From positions 62,001 to 126,000 of the forward strand of contig JAKBBA010000003.1 of NCBI GenBank assembly GCA_021808665.1: DNA of 64,000 bases, given 5' to 3'. The DNA comes from Actinomycetes bacterium (GTDB lineage Bacteria; Actinomycetota; Acidimicrobiia; Acidimicrobiales; Palsa-688). Made by a program: the position numbers and the translations under genes. Position 1 is the stretch's first letter. The number at the start of each line of letters is the position of its first letter. Below, one piece after another: positions 27,667-36,814 of this stretch. The notes beneath the pieces are model-generated. The model saw only the letters and a program-made list of their open reading frames with translations. It was not told where the DNA came from and ran no database searches.

Positions 27667-28602
27667 TTAGCCGGAACGTGTGACGGCCGAGGCAGGTCCG
27701 TCAAGGTTGTTTTCGGGGTCGTATCGGCCGATGTGGGCGCGTAGCGCCTCGACGAAAGCCCGGGCGGCGGGCGAGAAGGGCCGGTCGCTGCGCGACGCCA
27801 AGCCAACTGTCCGGGCCAGCGACGCGTCGTCGAAGCAGACGGAGCGAAGCGAACCGCCCGATGTAGGGATCACCGATTCCGGTACGACGGCTGCGGCGAC
27901 TCCCGCTCCTACCAAAGCCAACGCCCCGTCCATTTCCATCCCGCTGATAGCGACCAGAGGGCTGAAGCCGGCCTGGTTGCATGCAGCCAACGTCGCCTCT
28001 CGTAGGTCATAACCGTCCTTGAACATCACGAGCGGGACCCGTTCGAGATCGCCGATCGGGATCGATCCCCTGTCGGCGAGGGGGTGCCCCGGGTCCACGG
28101 CGAGGACAAGCCTCTCCCGGGTCAGGGCAGAGCATGTGACCCAGGGGCGGTCGACGGGTAGGATCACTACTGCGACGTCGAGTTCGCCCGAGCCGAGCCG
28201 CTCCACCAAGTCACCTGAGCCGGCTTCGCGCATGAGCAGTTCGACGCCGGGATGGCTCCGGTGGAAAGCCGCAATGACTGGAGGTAGAACGTTCGTCGTG
28301 AGGCTTGGCGTGGCCCCGATGACCAGCCTGCCGCGTCGCATCCCGAGCAGGTCCCGCACTGCGGCCGCCCCGGCCTCGCAATCGGCGAGGATCTGGCGGG
28401 CCCACGGTAGGAACACCTCACCCGCCCCTGTCAGGGAGACCTCAGCTTTGTCCCGGTAGAACAGGGTGGCTCCGAGCTCCCGTTCCAATCCGGCAATAGC
28501 GGCCGAGATGGACGGCTGCGCGACGTGAAGGCGGTCGGCAGCTCGGGTGAAGCGCCTCTCCTCTGCTACTGCCACCATGTAACGGAGCTGGTTGAGCTGC
28601 AT
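27667..28602 (-). CDS. LysR-family transcriptional regulator
   Basis: A 311-residue LTTR. The N-terminal helix-turn-helix contains R-F-T-R-A-A-D-R-L-H-V-A-Q-P-S-I-S, followed by a PBP2-type effector domain (about 95-300). ATG 28602 gives the family's standard opening Q-L-N-Q-L-R-Y-M-V-A-V-A; the frame is open upstream to 28725 without homology. It is divergent from the sdh operon across a 150-base gap with dyad symmetry, so regulation of sdh or of its own gene is plausible but unproven. Confidence 0.93.
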   Translation of the reverse strand: MQLNQLRYMVAVAEERRFTRAADRLHVAQPSISAAIAGLERELGATLFYRDKAEVSLTGAGEVFLPWARQILADCEAGAAAVRDLLGMRRGRLVIGATPSLTTNVLPPVIAAFHRSHPGVELLMREAGSGDLVERLGSGELDVAVVILPVDRPWVTCSALTRERLVLAVDPGHPLADRGSIPIGDLERVPLVMFKDGYDLREATLAACNQAGFSPLVAISGMEMDGALALVGAGVAAAVVPESVIPTSGGSLRSVCFDDASLARTVGLASRSDRPFSPAARAFVEALRAHIGRYDPENNLDGPASAVTRSG

Positions 28603-28619
28603 GCCATAGGCTAGCTCTA

Positions 28620-28645
28620 TAGTTACGAAAGGAACTACGTCCTTT
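28620..28645. promoter_or_regulatory. Dyad symmetry between lysR and sdh (candidate LysR box)
   Basis: Two overlapping inverted repeats occur here: TAGTT (28620-28624) with AACTA (28633-28637), and AAAGGA (28628-28633) with TCCTTT (28640-28645). They start 18 bases upstream of the LysR start codon, the usual place for an autoregulatory LTTR site. Spacing is not an exact T-N11-A match. Confidence 0.4.
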
Positions 28646-28752
28646 ACCTTTCGATCAGCAAGGCTTATATTTCCGTGATAGCAGATCGCGCCGTCGCCTG
28701 CGCTGGCTGCTAACACGACGTCCAAAGATCGACGAAGGAAAGCGAGACCCAG

Positions 28753-29607
28753 TTGGTCGCACCAGTAGTCCCCACTCCGGCACCAGCGCCGAAGCCTGAG
28801 ATCAAGGCCAACCCGCGCGCCGCGATAGCAGCCAAGACCCTGAGGAACGACCGGTGGTGGGTTTCCCCCGCCATCTCGTTCGCAGTCCTGTCAGCATTCG
28901 TTATCTACGCGACATGGGCGGCTTTCGACAATGGCAACTACTACGTAAAGCCATACATATCACCTTTCTATTCCCCTTGCCTAGCTCATATTTGCGGTGC
29001 TGCGCACCACGGGAACACGGGCGTCCCGCCCCACTTGAGCATCTTCGGAGCGTGGTGGGCGATCTCCCCGGCGATAATCATCTTGATCTTCCCTCTCGGC
29101 TTCAGGATGACCTGCTATTACTACCGGAGGGCCTACTACCGGGCCTTTTGGATGTCACCGCCGGCGTGCGCGGTCGCAGAGCCGCACAAGTCCTATTCGG
29201 GTGAAACCCGATTCCCGCTGATCATGCAGAACATCCACCGCTACTTCTTTTACGCAGGCCTCGTGTTCAACGTGCTTCTCACCTACGACGCCGTGGTAGC
29301 GTTCGTCGAGCCTCGGGCTGCGTCTTATGGGGGTGGCTACGTGGGTCTGGGTAGCTTCGTGTTGCTGATCAACGCAGTTCTGCTGTGGATGTACTCGGCC
29401 TCCTGCCATTCCTGCCGTCACATCGTCGGTGGCCGGCTCAAACACTTCTCCAAGCACCCGATCCGCTTCAAGATGTGGGGGGTCGTCTCCAAGCTCAATA
29501 CCCGCCACATGCAGCTCGCATGGACGAGCCTGATATTCGTAGCTTTAACTGACGTGTACGTCCGTCTGGCTGCGAGCGGCGCTCTAGGACACGGAAGGTG
29601 GATCTGA
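28753..29607 (+). CDS. sdhC: Succinate dehydrogenase membrane anchor subunit (Sdh1 type)
   Basis: A 284-residue membrane protein with about five transmembrane helices (near 38-60, 96-117, 158-180, 190-215 and 250-270) and several histidines that could bind heme and quinone. Length and gene order (anchor, flavoprotein, iron-sulfur) match the mycobacterial Sdh1 complex (Rv0249c-Rv0247c type), not the two small SdhC/SdhD subunits. The start is TTG 28753, with GAAGGAAAG about 12 bases upstream; the N-terminus is proline/alanine rich. The stop overlaps the sdhA ATG (TGATG). Confidence 0.85.
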   Translation: MVAPVVPTPAPAPKPEIKANPRAAIAAKTLRNDRWWVSPAISFAVLSAFVIYATWAAFDNGNYYVKPYISPFYSPCLAHICGAAHHGNTGVPPHLSIFGAWWAISPAIIILIFPLGFRMTCYYYRRAYYRAFWMSPPACAVAEPHKSYSGETRFPLIMQNIHRYFFYAGLVFNVLLTYDAVVAFVEPRAASYGGGYVGLGSFVLLINAVLLWMYSASCHSCRHIVGGRLKHFSKHPIRFKMWGVVSKLNTRHMQLAWTSLIFVALTDVYVRLAASGALGHGRWI

Positions 29608-31412
29608 TGGCGACAGAAGTAGAGACCCATGCCTACGACGTGATCGTCATAGGGGCCGGCGGAGCTGGCCTCAGAGCGGCCATCGCCGCCCACGACGCGG
29701 GTGCGAAGACAGCGGTGATCTGCAAGAGCCTGCTCGGCAAAGCTCACACTGTGATGGCCGAAGGCGGGATAGCGGCGGCCATGGGCAACTTGTGGCCCGA
29801 GGACAACTGGAAGGTCCATTTCCGCGACACGATGCGCGGCGGGAAACTCCTGAACCACTGGCGGATGGCGGAACTGCATGCCAAGGAGGCGCCCGAGCGA
29901 GTCTGGGAGTTGGAACAGTGGGGAGCCCTCTTTGACCGGACACCTGAAGGCCTGATCAGCCAGCGTGACTTCGGTGGTCACCGCTACGCTCGCCTGGCGC
30001 ACGTCGGTGACCGTACCGGCTTGGAGATGATCCGGACACTTCAGCAGCGTGCCGTTGCCCTTGGCATCGACGTGTTCATGGAGTGCACCGTGACGGCACT
30101 GCTAAAAGACGGTGACCGCATGGCCGGGGCGTTTGGCTACTGGCGGGAGACAGGCCGATTCGTCTGCTTCGAGTCCCCGGCTGTGGTCCTGGCGACCGGT
30201 GGGATAGGCAAGTCGTGGAAGGTGACATCCAACTCGTGGGAGTACACCGGCGACGGCCACGCCCTCGCGATGAAAGCCGGAGCCGGCCTCGTCAACATGG
30301 AGTTCGTCCAGTTCCACCCGACTGGCATGGTGTGGCCACCCTCAGTGAGAGGAATCCTCGTTACGGAGTCCGTCAGGGGCGACGGCGGGGTCCTCAAGAA
30401 CTCCGACGGGGAACGCTTCATGTTCAACTACATCCCCGAGTTCTTCAAGGCGGAAACCGCCGACACCATAGAAGAAGCCGACCGCTGGTACACGGACAAG
30501 AAGAACAACCGTCGTCCGCCGGAGTTGCTACCTCGCGACGAGGTGGCGCGCGCGATCAACTCGGAGATCAAGGCGGGCAGGGGATCACCCCACGGTGGGG
30601 TTTTCCTCGACATCGCCAGCCGCCGCAGCGCAGAGTACATCCAAAAGCGACTTCCTTCCATGTACCACCAGTTCAAAGAGCTTGCCCAAGTCGACATCAC
30701 CAAAGACGCCATGGAGATCGGCCCCACATGTCACTACGTGATGGGAGGGGTCGAAGTGGACCCCGACAGCGGCGAGTCCAAGGTGACCGGCCTCTACGCA
30801 GCGGGAGAAGTGGCCGGAGGCATGCACGGAGCGAACCGCCTCGGCGGCAACTCTCTTGGCGACCTTCTCGTGTTCGGTAAGAGGGCAGGTGAGTACGCTG
30901 CCAAGTACGCAGCGAGCCTCGCCGGATCGGGGCCGGTTGTGCACGCTGACGACCTGGAGGCCGCAGCCACGGAGGCACTCGCCCCCTTCAGCACCGAGGG
31001 CGGCGAGAACCCCTACAGCGTGCATCAGGAGCTTCAGACGGTCATGCAGAACCTCGTCGGTATCATCCGAAACGAGGAGGAGCTAAACACTGCGATCAAG
31101 GAGATCGACGCGTTGCGCAGGCGCATCGACCACCTGAGCGTCGAAGGCCACCGGCAGTACAACCCGGGTTGGAACCTGGCGATCGACTTGAAGAACATGC
31201 TTTTGGTTTCAGAGGCTGTCGCGAAGGCGGCCTTGGAGCGCAAAGAGAGCCGGGGTGGTCACACACGCGACGACTTTCCGATGACCGACTACGCCTACTG
31301 GGGTAAGCGCAACCTGATCTGCGAGATGGCAGAGAACGGTGAGGTCCGGACACGCGAGCAAGCCCTTCCCGAGCCACCCCCCGAGCTGGCCGAACTACTT
31401 GAGGAGCACTGA
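29607..31412 (+). CDS. sdhA: Succinate dehydrogenase flavoprotein subunit
   Basis: A 601-residue FAD subunit. It has the dinucleotide fold V-I-V-I-G-A-G-G-A-G-L-R, the probable covalent FAD histidine His47 in K-A-H-T-V-M-A-E-G-G, and the active-site segments Q-F-H-P-T-G and ANRLGGNSLGDLLVFGKRAG. ATG 29607 follows GGAAGG at good spacing and overlaps the sdhC stop; the frame also opens at GTG 29598. It oxidises succinate to fumarate at the membrane. Next gene sdhB follows after 3 bases. Confidence 0.95.
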   Translation: MATEVETHAYDVIVIGAGGAGLRAAIAAHDAGAKTAVICKSLLGKAHTVMAEGGIAAAMGNLWPEDNWKVHFRDTMRGGKLLNHWRMAELHAKEAPERVWELEQWGALFDRTPEGLISQRDFGGHRYARLAHVGDRTGLEMIRTLQQRAVALGIDVFMECTVTALLKDGDRMAGAFGYWRETGRFVCFESPAVVLATGGIGKSWKVTSNSWEYTGDGHALAMKAGAGLVNMEFVQFHPTGMVWPPSVRGILVTESVRGDGGVLKNSDGERFMFNYIPEFFKAETADTIEEADRWYTDKKNNRRPPELLPRDEVARAINSEIKAGRGSPHGGVFLDIASRRSAEYIQKRLPSMYHQFKELAQVDITKDAMEIGPTCHYVMGGVEVDPDSGESKVTGLYAAGEVAGGMHGANRLGGNSLGDLLVFGKRAGEYAAKYAASLAGSGPVVHADDLEAAATEALAPFSTEGGENPYSVHQELQTVMQNLVGIIRNEEELNTAIKEIDALRRRIDHLSVEGHRQYNPGWNLAIDLKNMLLVSEAVAKAALERKESRGGHTRDDFPMTDYAYWGKRNLICEMAENGEVRTREQALPEPPPELAELLEEH

Positions 31413-31415
31413 GCA

Positions 31416-32165
31416 ATGACCTACGACCTGAAACTGCGTATCTGGCGAGGCGACGCCAAAGGCGGGGCGCTCCAGGACTTCACCGTACCCGTCGACGACG
31501 GGGAGGTCGTCCTCGACGCGGTTCACCACGTGCAGGCCCTGCGCGCCGGGGACTTGTCAGTGCGCTGGAACTGCAAGGCCGGCAAGTGCGGGTCCTGCTC
31601 CGCAGAGATCAACGGACGGCCGCGCCTCATGTGCATGTCCCGGTTGTCGGATTTCCCCCGGGACGAGCCGATCACGATCACCCCGATGCGCACTTTCCCG
31701 GTGATCAAAGACCTGGTGACCGACGTGTCCTTCAACTATGTCAAGGCCGCCGAGGTGCTGGCTTTCACGCCGACAGCAGAGCAACCCAAGGCTCCCTTCC
31801 GGATGGCACAGGTTGACGTAGAACGCTCCCAGGAGTTCCGGAAGTGCATAGAATGTTTCCTCTGTCAGGACGTGTGCCACGTGGTCCGGGACCATGAAGA
31901 GAACAAGCAGGCGTACGCAGGACCCCGATTCTTCTTACGTTACGCCGAGCTTGACATGCACCCCAACGATGCGCTTGACCGCAAAAAGTTAGCGCAAGAG
32001 GAACGAGGACTAGGTCTGTGCAACATAACCAAGTGCTGCACTGAAGTGTGTCCAGAACATATCAAGATTACTGATAACGCGATTATCCCGATGAAAGAGA
32101 GGGTGGTCGACGTCAAATACGATCCGATACGGTTCTTGCGTCGGAAGCCGAAGGCCAAGGTCTGA
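31416..32165 (+). CDS. sdhB: Succinate dehydrogenase iron-sulfur subunit
   Basis: A 249-residue electron-transfer subunit. The N-terminal plant-ferredoxin domain binds [2Fe-2S] through W-N-C-K-A-G-K-C-G-S-C. The C-terminal domain has C-I-E-C-F-L-C-Q-D-V-C and C-N-I-T-K-C-C-T-E-V-C-P for the [4Fe-4S] and [3Fe-4S] clusters. It closes the sdh operon and connects SdhA to the membrane anchor. The two downstream tRNA genes are preceded by a hairpin that may end this transcript. Confidence 0.95.
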   Translation: MTYDLKLRIWRGDAKGGALQDFTVPVDDGEVVLDAVHHVQALRAGDLSVRWNCKAGKCGSCSAEINGRPRLMCMSRLSDFPRDEPITITPMRTFPVIKDLVTDVSFNYVKAAEVLAFTPTAEQPKAPFRMAQVDVERSQEFRKCIECFLCQDVCHVVRDHEENKQAYAGPRFFLRYAELDMHPNDALDRKKLAQEERGLGLCNITKCCTEVCPEHIKITDNAIIPMKERVVDVKYDPIRFLRRKPKAKV

Positions 32166-32273
32166 CCTGGCTGTCACGGGCCGCCGCCAGCTTGATCGGC
32201 GCAACTTCCTGTCCGTTCGCGTGCAATTGGTCGGCACCCTTCTCGTCGAGCGGCTAACGTAATGCATCGCCCT

Positions 32274-32296
32274 CCCCTCGGGCTCCGCCTGAGGGG
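32274..32296 (+). terminator. Hairpin between sdhB and tRNA-Asp
   Basis: CCCCTC (32274-32279) pairs with GAGGGG (32291-32296), with an inner GGC/GCC extension around a TCC loop. It lies 108 bases after sdhB and 5 bases before tRNA-Asp. There is no T-run, so it could terminate the sdh transcript without one or serve as a processing structure. Confidence 0.4.
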
Positions 32297-32301
32297 ATCA
32301 G

Positions 32302-32376
32302 GGACCTGTGGTGCAGCTTGGAGTGCACGCCGGCCTGTCAAGCCGGAGGACGCGGGTTCAAATCCCGTCAGGTCCG
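32302..32376 (+). tRNA. tRNA-Asp (GTC)
   Basis: A cloverleaf can be drawn by eye: acceptor GGACCTG pairs with CAGGTCC, and the anticodon stem CCGGC/GCCGG holds loop CTGTCAA (anticodon GTC). The T-arm is CGGGTTCAAATCCCG. Discriminator base is G. No CCA is encoded. Confidence 0.93.
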
Positions 32377-32377
32377 C

Positions 32378-32453
32378 GGTCGGATAGCTCAGTTGGTAGA
32401 GCGCGCGCCTGAAAAGCGCGAGGTCACCGGATCGACGCCGGTTCCGACCACCA
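32378..32453 (+). tRNA. tRNA-Phe (GAA)
   Basis: Acceptor GGTCGGA pairs with TCCGACC, and anticodon stem CGCGC/GCGCG surrounds loop CTGAAAA (anticodon GAA). The D-arm reads AGCTCAGTTGGTAGAGC. The discriminator A is followed by an encoded CCA (32451-32453). Only one base separates it from tRNA-Asp, so the two are surely one transcript. Confidence 0.93.
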
Positions 32454-32515
32454 GCAAGCTGCGACAAGTATCCGAACCAGCCGGCCGCTCGCCGAGGGCC
32501 GTAGGATGCAGTCGC

Positions 32516-33148
32516 GTGAAAAGCGGCGGCTACACGTGCGTGCTGTTCGATCTTGGCGGCGTACTTGTGCGCCTTCAGGCGGTCGGACCTATGTCTCAGC
32601 TGGTCGGATCAAGCTCCGATGCCGAGTTCTGGTCTAAGTGGCTGGCGAGTCGGTGGGTGCGTGACTTCGAACGGGGTAGGTGCAGTAACAGCGAGTTCGC
32701 CGCGGGGATCGCTGCCGAGTGGGGCATGACGGCCTCGGCCGATTCGTTTCTAGAAGCCTTCGAGAACTGGCCCGAGGCCCTCTACGACGGAGCCCGAACT
32801 TTGGTGGCGGATGTCCGACGAGCCGTGCCCGTCGGTTGTCTGTCCAACAGTAACCCTCTGCACTGGAATCGCTTCGCCTCTCTGTGGCACCTGGATCGGC
32901 TCTTCGACGTACGATTTCTTTCCCACGAGATGGGACTAGTAAAGCCGGATAGTGAACTGTTCGAACACGTCGTGGAGCGACTCGAAGCGCCCCCGGAGTC
33001 CATCGTGTTCCTCGACGACAACCAGGCCAACGTGACTGCCGCTCAGGAGGCCGGGCTGACGGCGGTGAAGGTTTCGGGGCCGTCCGAGGCTCGCCGGGAG
33101 TTGGAGAAGTTGCGGATCCTCTCCGCTCGACTGCAGGAGCGTGACTAA
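32516..33148 (+). CDS. HAD-superfamily phosphatase, YihX-like
   Basis: A 210-residue HAD hydrolase. Motif I is FDLGGVLV, where the second Asp of the usual D-x-D is Gly, as in YihX/epoxide-hydrolase-N-type members. Motif II is CLSNSNP, and motifs III/IV are V-K-P-D-S-E-L-F and V-F-L-D-D-N. The C-terminal A-A-Q-E-A-G-L-T-A-V-K-V is typical. The start GTG 32516 was chosen because the protein then begins just before motif I; the open frame upstream runs through the tRNAs. Substrate unknown, likely a sugar or nucleotide phosphate. Confidence 0.8.
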   Translation: MKSGGYTCVLFDLGGVLVRLQAVGPMSQLVGSSSDAEFWSKWLASRWVRDFERGRCSNSEFAAGIAAEWGMTASADSFLEAFENWPEALYDGARTLVADVRRAVPVGCLSNSNPLHWNRFASLWHLDRLFDVRFLSHEMGLVKPDSELFEHVVERLEAPPESIVFLDDNQANVTAAQEAGLTAVKVSGPSEARRELEKLRILSARLQERD

Positions 33149-33252
33149 CTTGCTGAGGTTGCCATTGGAAGGCGCTCGCACTCGGGTTCCGCCTGCAAGT
33201 TGAGCTTGTAGGACCGGTATCTCAACTCAGCGCCGCCCGGCATTATTGAGCT

Positions 33253-34134
33253 ATGCGAGACGATTTTCACGACGACCTGGCGGATCTCCTCGGCGAGCGC
33301 GTTTCGCTGCTGCATCCCCTCCGAGGTGGTGACGTCGCGGAGGCGTTTCGGGTTGACCTCGCCGGCGGCCGGACGGTTTTCGCCAAGACCCACCGCCGGC
33401 CGATTCCGGGCTTCTTCGTGACCGAGGCGTCCGGCCTGCTGTGGCTTGCCGAGACCGGTGCCGTGCAGGTGCCAGCCGTACTCGCCGTCAGGGACGACGA
33501 CAGCGAGGAGACCCCGTGGCTCGTGCTCGAATGGGTCGCCGAATCCGCCGGTGTCGCTCCCGACGAGACCGCTTTCGGTAGGGCGTTGGCGGAACTCCAC
33601 GGTGCCGGCGCTTCCTGCTTCGGCCGGGAGGACGCCCGGCGGACTGGTAGTCGTGGTCTTCCTAACGAGCCCTGCGGGTCGTGGGACGAGTTCTACTCAA
33701 CCCAGCGGCTGCTCCCGCTGGCTGCCCTTTTGCGCAACGCGGAGCGGCTCGGCGCACAAGCTGACCGGCTGGCCGATGGACTCGAAACCGTAGCCTCGCG
33801 GATAGCCGAGCTCGTCGGCCCGGCCGAGCCACCGTCGCGGCTACACGGAGACCTCTGGGCTGGCAACCGGATCGTCGACCGGGACGGCGTGTCCTGGCTG
33901 GTCGACCCGGCGTGCTTCGGCGGCCATCGCGAGTTCGACCTGGCCATGATGCGCCTCTTCGGTGGGTTCGGTCCCGCGGTGTTCGCTTCGTACGAGGAAG
34001 TAGTGCCCTTGGCCGCTGGCTGGAAAGAGCGGATCCCGCTGCACCAACTCGCTCCTCTCGCTGTCCACGCCGTCAAGTTCGCCGGACCTTATCCCGAGAG
34101 CCTTGCCAGAGCTCTGCGGGCGCTCGGCGCCTGA
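33253..34134 (+). CDS. Fructosamine kinase family protein
   Basis: A 293-residue kinase-fold protein. R-L-H-G-D-L-W-A-G-N contains the catalytic Asp, and W-L-V-D-P-A-C-F-G-G-H-R-E-F-D-L-A is the D-x-x motif region, matching the fructosamine-3-kinase/ketosamine-3-kinase family that repairs glycated proteins. The N-terminal part has G-G-D-V-A-E-A-F and V-F-A-K-T-H for ATP binding. It stands alone, converging on the NarL regulator. Confidence 0.87.
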   Translation: MRDDFHDDLADLLGERVSLLHPLRGGDVAEAFRVDLAGGRTVFAKTHRRPIPGFFVTEASGLLWLAETGAVQVPAVLAVRDDDSEETPWLVLEWVAESAGVAPDETAFGRALAELHGAGASCFGREDARRTGSRGLPNEPCGSWDEFYSTQRLLPLAALLRNAERLGAQADRLADGLETVASRIAELVGPAEPPSRLHGDLWAGNRIVDRDGVSWLVDPACFGGHREFDLAMMRLFGGFGPAVFASYEEVVPLAAGWKERIPLHQLAPLAVHAVKFAGPYPESLARALRALGA

Positions 34135-34173
34135 GATGGAATGGAGACGAGGCCTGTTGCGAGCTCAGTGTTC

Positions 34174-34839
34174 TTAAGGGCGGCCCGGGCTTACTAGGCC
34201 GCTTTCGTACGCGATGACGACCAGTTGCGCCCTGTCTCGGGCTCCGAGCTTGGTCATGGTCCGGCTCACGTGGGTCTTGGCGGTTAGAGGGCTCATATAT
34301 AGCGACTCGGCTATCTCGTCGTTGGTCATCCCGCTCGCTACCAGTGCCATCACCTCGCGCTCGCGGCTGGTCAACGTGGACAGTAACGAAGCGTCGATCG
34401 GCCTTTTCGTTCCTCTGGCGGAGATCGAACCGATCAGCCGCCGGGTTACGCTGGGCGAAAGAAGGGCATCCCCTCGTGCGACTATGCGGACTGCGTCGAT
34501 AAGGTCGTCGGGTTCTGTGTCTTTTACGAGGAAGCCGCTGGCCCCGGCCCGGAGTGCTTCGAAGATGTACTCGTCGGCCTCGAACGTGGTCAGGATCACG
34601 ACTTTCAGCTCGGACAGGTCAGAGTCGTTTGCGATGAGCCTTGTTGCTGCGATCCCGTCGACGCCGGGCATGCGGACATCCATGAGCACGACGTCTGGTC
34701 TGCTCAAGCGGGCCAACTCGACGGCGGTCTGACCGTCTCCCGCCTCGCCTACGACGGTGATGTCATCCGCAGCGTCGAGAAGGACCCGGAAGCCTGCTCT
34801 CACCAGCGCCTGGTCGTCGGCCAGTATCACCCGGATCAA
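34174..34839 (-). CDS. NarL/LuxR-family response regulator
   Basis: A 221-residue regulator with receiver (D-D at 8-9, phospho-acceptor Asp54 in VVLMDVRMPG, K of V-K-D) and a LuxR HTH (L-T-S-R-E-R-E-V-M-A-L-V-A, then S-P-L-T-A-K-T-H-V-S-R-T). ATG overlaps the upstream kinase stop (ATGA). Likely controls an adjacent membrane-protein gene or itself. Confidence 0.92.
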   Translation of the reverse strand: MIRVILADDQALVRAGFRVLLDAADDITVVGEAGDGQTAVELARLSRPDVVLMDVRMPGVDGIAATRLIANDSDLSELKVVILTTFEADEYIFEALRAGASGFLVKDTEPDDLIDAVRIVARGDALLSPSVTRRLIGSISARGTKRPIDASLLSTLTSREREVMALVASGMTNDEIAESLYMSPLTAKTHVSRTMTKLGARDRAQLVVIAYESGLVSPGRP

Positions 34840-36152
34840 GACTCAGGCGTCCTAGCCGGGAGCGAGCGGGCCGAGCCCGAAAGCTGGTCCGCGTCAAGGT
34901 GGGGCCCGTTGGGGCGCAAGCGGCGACGCTCGGCGCCAGGTTCGGCGCTGGGCCGTGACGAAGCTCCACTCGTGACGACTGGAAGAAGCGCGCTGACCGT
35001 GAAACCTCCTTCCGGGTCCCGACCAGCCTCGAAAGAGCCGCCGAGAGTCCTGGCCCGTTCGCGCATGCCGGCGATGCCAGTGCCCGAGCCCTCCGTGAAA
35101 GTGTCGTTAGTGCCTGTGGCATCGTTGCTCACCTGAACCATTATTGCCGAGTCGACCTGCCGGACGGTCACCGAGGCGACCGACCGCGCAGCGTGGCGGA
35201 CGACGTTGGTAAGCGACTCCTGCACGATACGGTATGCTGCCAGGGCAGTACCGGGGGTCGTGTTAGACAAGTCCGTTTCCCATCTCAAGGCGCATTCCAC
35301 CCCAGCCGACCGGGCTGCTTCGACGAGAGCTTGGAACGCCCCCCGGTCGGGCAGGGCGACGGCGGGCGTTTGGTCGTCCACTAGTCGCAGCACCTCGAGA
35401 ATCGACCTCAGTTCTCTCAAGCCGTCTTTGCTCGCCCGCCGGATGGCCTGCAGCGATTCGGAGACGCGGAGCGGGTCGGTTCCGACGAGTGTTGCAGCGG
35501 CGCTCGCCTGCACGTTGATCATTGCCATCGAATGCGCTACCACGTCGTGGAGCTCCCTTGCGATTCGTAGGCGCTCGGAGACAATCTGGCGGCGCATCTC
35601 GTCTTGCCTCGCTCGCTGTTGGTCCTCCAAGCGGAGCAGCTCGCTCGCCTTCCAGTGTCTGCGTGCTGAAACGAAAGCCCCCGCGGCCCCGGCGGCGATC
35701 ATCTCCGCCCACATGTCGAGTTGAGGTCCTCCCCACCATCCCCAAGTTCCGGTGATGCCACCGGCTCCCCAAATGAAGAGGGCTCCGGCGAGACCAAGTG
35801 CCATCGGAGCGAAACGTCCTGGTCTCTCGACACATAGCGAGAAGTAGGCGACCAGGACCATCACGAGCGCGGCTCCGTACACCTGACCGATGAGCGCCCA
35901 TGAGACCACACCGGTAACGGTCGCCGCGTAAACAGCGAGAGGGTGCGAGCGCCTCCACACCAAGCCGGCGGCGGGTATCGCTAGGAAAGCGAAAGCGGCG
36001 TCGGCGGGATGCGAGCGTAGGTGCAAGCCGGCGTAGACGTGACTCGGATAGGCCTCAGCGGCCGAGCCTGAGATCACCATGGCGAACACCACAGCGACGC
36101 CGAACGGCTCGGCCCATCGGTTCTTGGCGAAACGACCCAACGTCGACAGCAT
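34836..36152 (-). CDS. NarL-family membrane histidine kinase
   Basis: A 438-residue sensor with an N-terminal membrane domain (about residues 15-150, four to five helices), HisKA_3 helix with R-I-A-R-E-L-H-D-V-V-A-H-S, and HATPase region including Y-R-I-V-Q-E-S-L-T-N-V-V and G-I-A-G-M-R-E-R. I use ATG 36152; the frame runs open to 36332 without recognisable sequence. Divergent from the DUF6069 membrane gene, whose promoter region (36153-36361) it shares. Confidence 0.9.
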   Translation of the reverse strand: MLSTLGRFAKNRWAEPFGVAVVFAMVISGSAAEAYPSHVYAGLHLRSHPADAAFAFLAIPAAGLVWRRSHPLAVYAATVTGVVSWALIGQVYGAALVMVLVAYFSLCVERPGRFAPMALGLAGALFIWGAGGITGTWGWWGGPQLDMWAEMIAAGAAGAFVSARRHWKASELLRLEDQQRARQDEMRRQIVSERLRIARELHDVVAHSMAMINVQASAAATLVGTDPLRVSESLQAIRRASKDGLRELRSILEVLRLVDDQTPAVALPDRGAFQALVEAARSAGVECALRWETDLSNTTPGTALAAYRIVQESLTNVVRHAARSVASVTVRQVDSAIMVQVSNDATGTNDTFTEGSGTGIAGMRERARTLGGSFEAGRDPEGGFTVSALLPVVTSGASSRPSAEPGAERRRLRPNGPHLDADQLSGSARSLPARTPES

Positions 36153-36361
36153 CCCCGGACAGGCTACGACCCGCCAAGCGTCACCGCCATACCGTAGAAG
36201 ATGACAAGCAGCTGCTCCAGTCGCTGTAGTGCCGGAGGAATGGCCGTACGGCAACGGTCGTAGTAGTTCTACCTCCGACGGAACGACGACAGACGACGAA
36301 CCTCCAGAGGAAGCTAAGAGGGCCGCATCCAAGCGGCCTTACAAGATCCAAGGAGGATCAG

Positions 36362-36805
36362 ATGTCCCCAACACGCCGTAACCGTCACGCCACCATCGCC
36401 CTTACCGTCGGCGTCGCCGCTGTGTCGTGGGTCCTCGTCACCCAGCTAGCAGGGGTGAACTTGACCGTGAAGTTCCCGCACAGCTCGCCTTCGAGCGTGG
36501 CTTTCGGGGCTGTTGTCGCGGCTGCCGCCAGTGCAACTATGGCAGGTTGGGTCTTGCTCGCAGCCCTGGAAAGGCTGGTTCCCCGGCCTTTGGTCGCGTG
36601 GCGCTGGCTTGTCGCAGTGGTCGTATTGGTATCACTGTCGGCTCCGGCAGCTTTCGCCACGACTCTTCCAGTAGCAGCCGGTCTGATAGCGATACACCTC
36701 GCCGTCGGGACCACGGCAGTGACTGGCTTCTCCTTGGCCGGTAGGAACGTTGCCGTCAACGCCCCCACGGGCACGCCTGGACGCCTTGTGCGCCGTAGCG
36801 CCTAA
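36362..36805 (+). CDS. DUF6069-like small membrane protein
   Basis: A 147-residue protein with four predicted transmembrane helices (near 10-30, 46-68, 78-100 and 104-127) and no catalytic motifs, matching the DUF6069 pattern of actinobacterial membrane proteins. A strong AGGAGG ribosome site (36351-36356) precedes ATG 36362 by 5 bases. It is divergent from a NarL-type two-component system, a pairing that suggests it may be a regulated target. Function unknown. Confidence 0.75.
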   Translation: MSPTRRNRHATIALTVGVAAVSWVLVTQLAGVNLTVKFPHSSPSSVAFGAVVAAAASATMAGWVLLAALERLVPRPLVAWRWLVAVVVLVSLSAPAAFATTLPVAAGLIAIHLAVGTTAVTGFSLAGRNVAVNAPTGTPGRLVRRSA

Positions 36806-36814
36806 GGCCGCTAC
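36795..36814. terminator. Inverted repeat covering two convergent stop codons
   Basis: GTAGCG (36795-36800) pairs with CGCTAC (36809-36814), with an inner CC/GG pair. The stop codons of the DUF6069 gene (36803-36805) and the convergent phosphatase gene (36811-36813) both lie inside. This suits a short bidirectional terminator. Confidence 0.4.
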
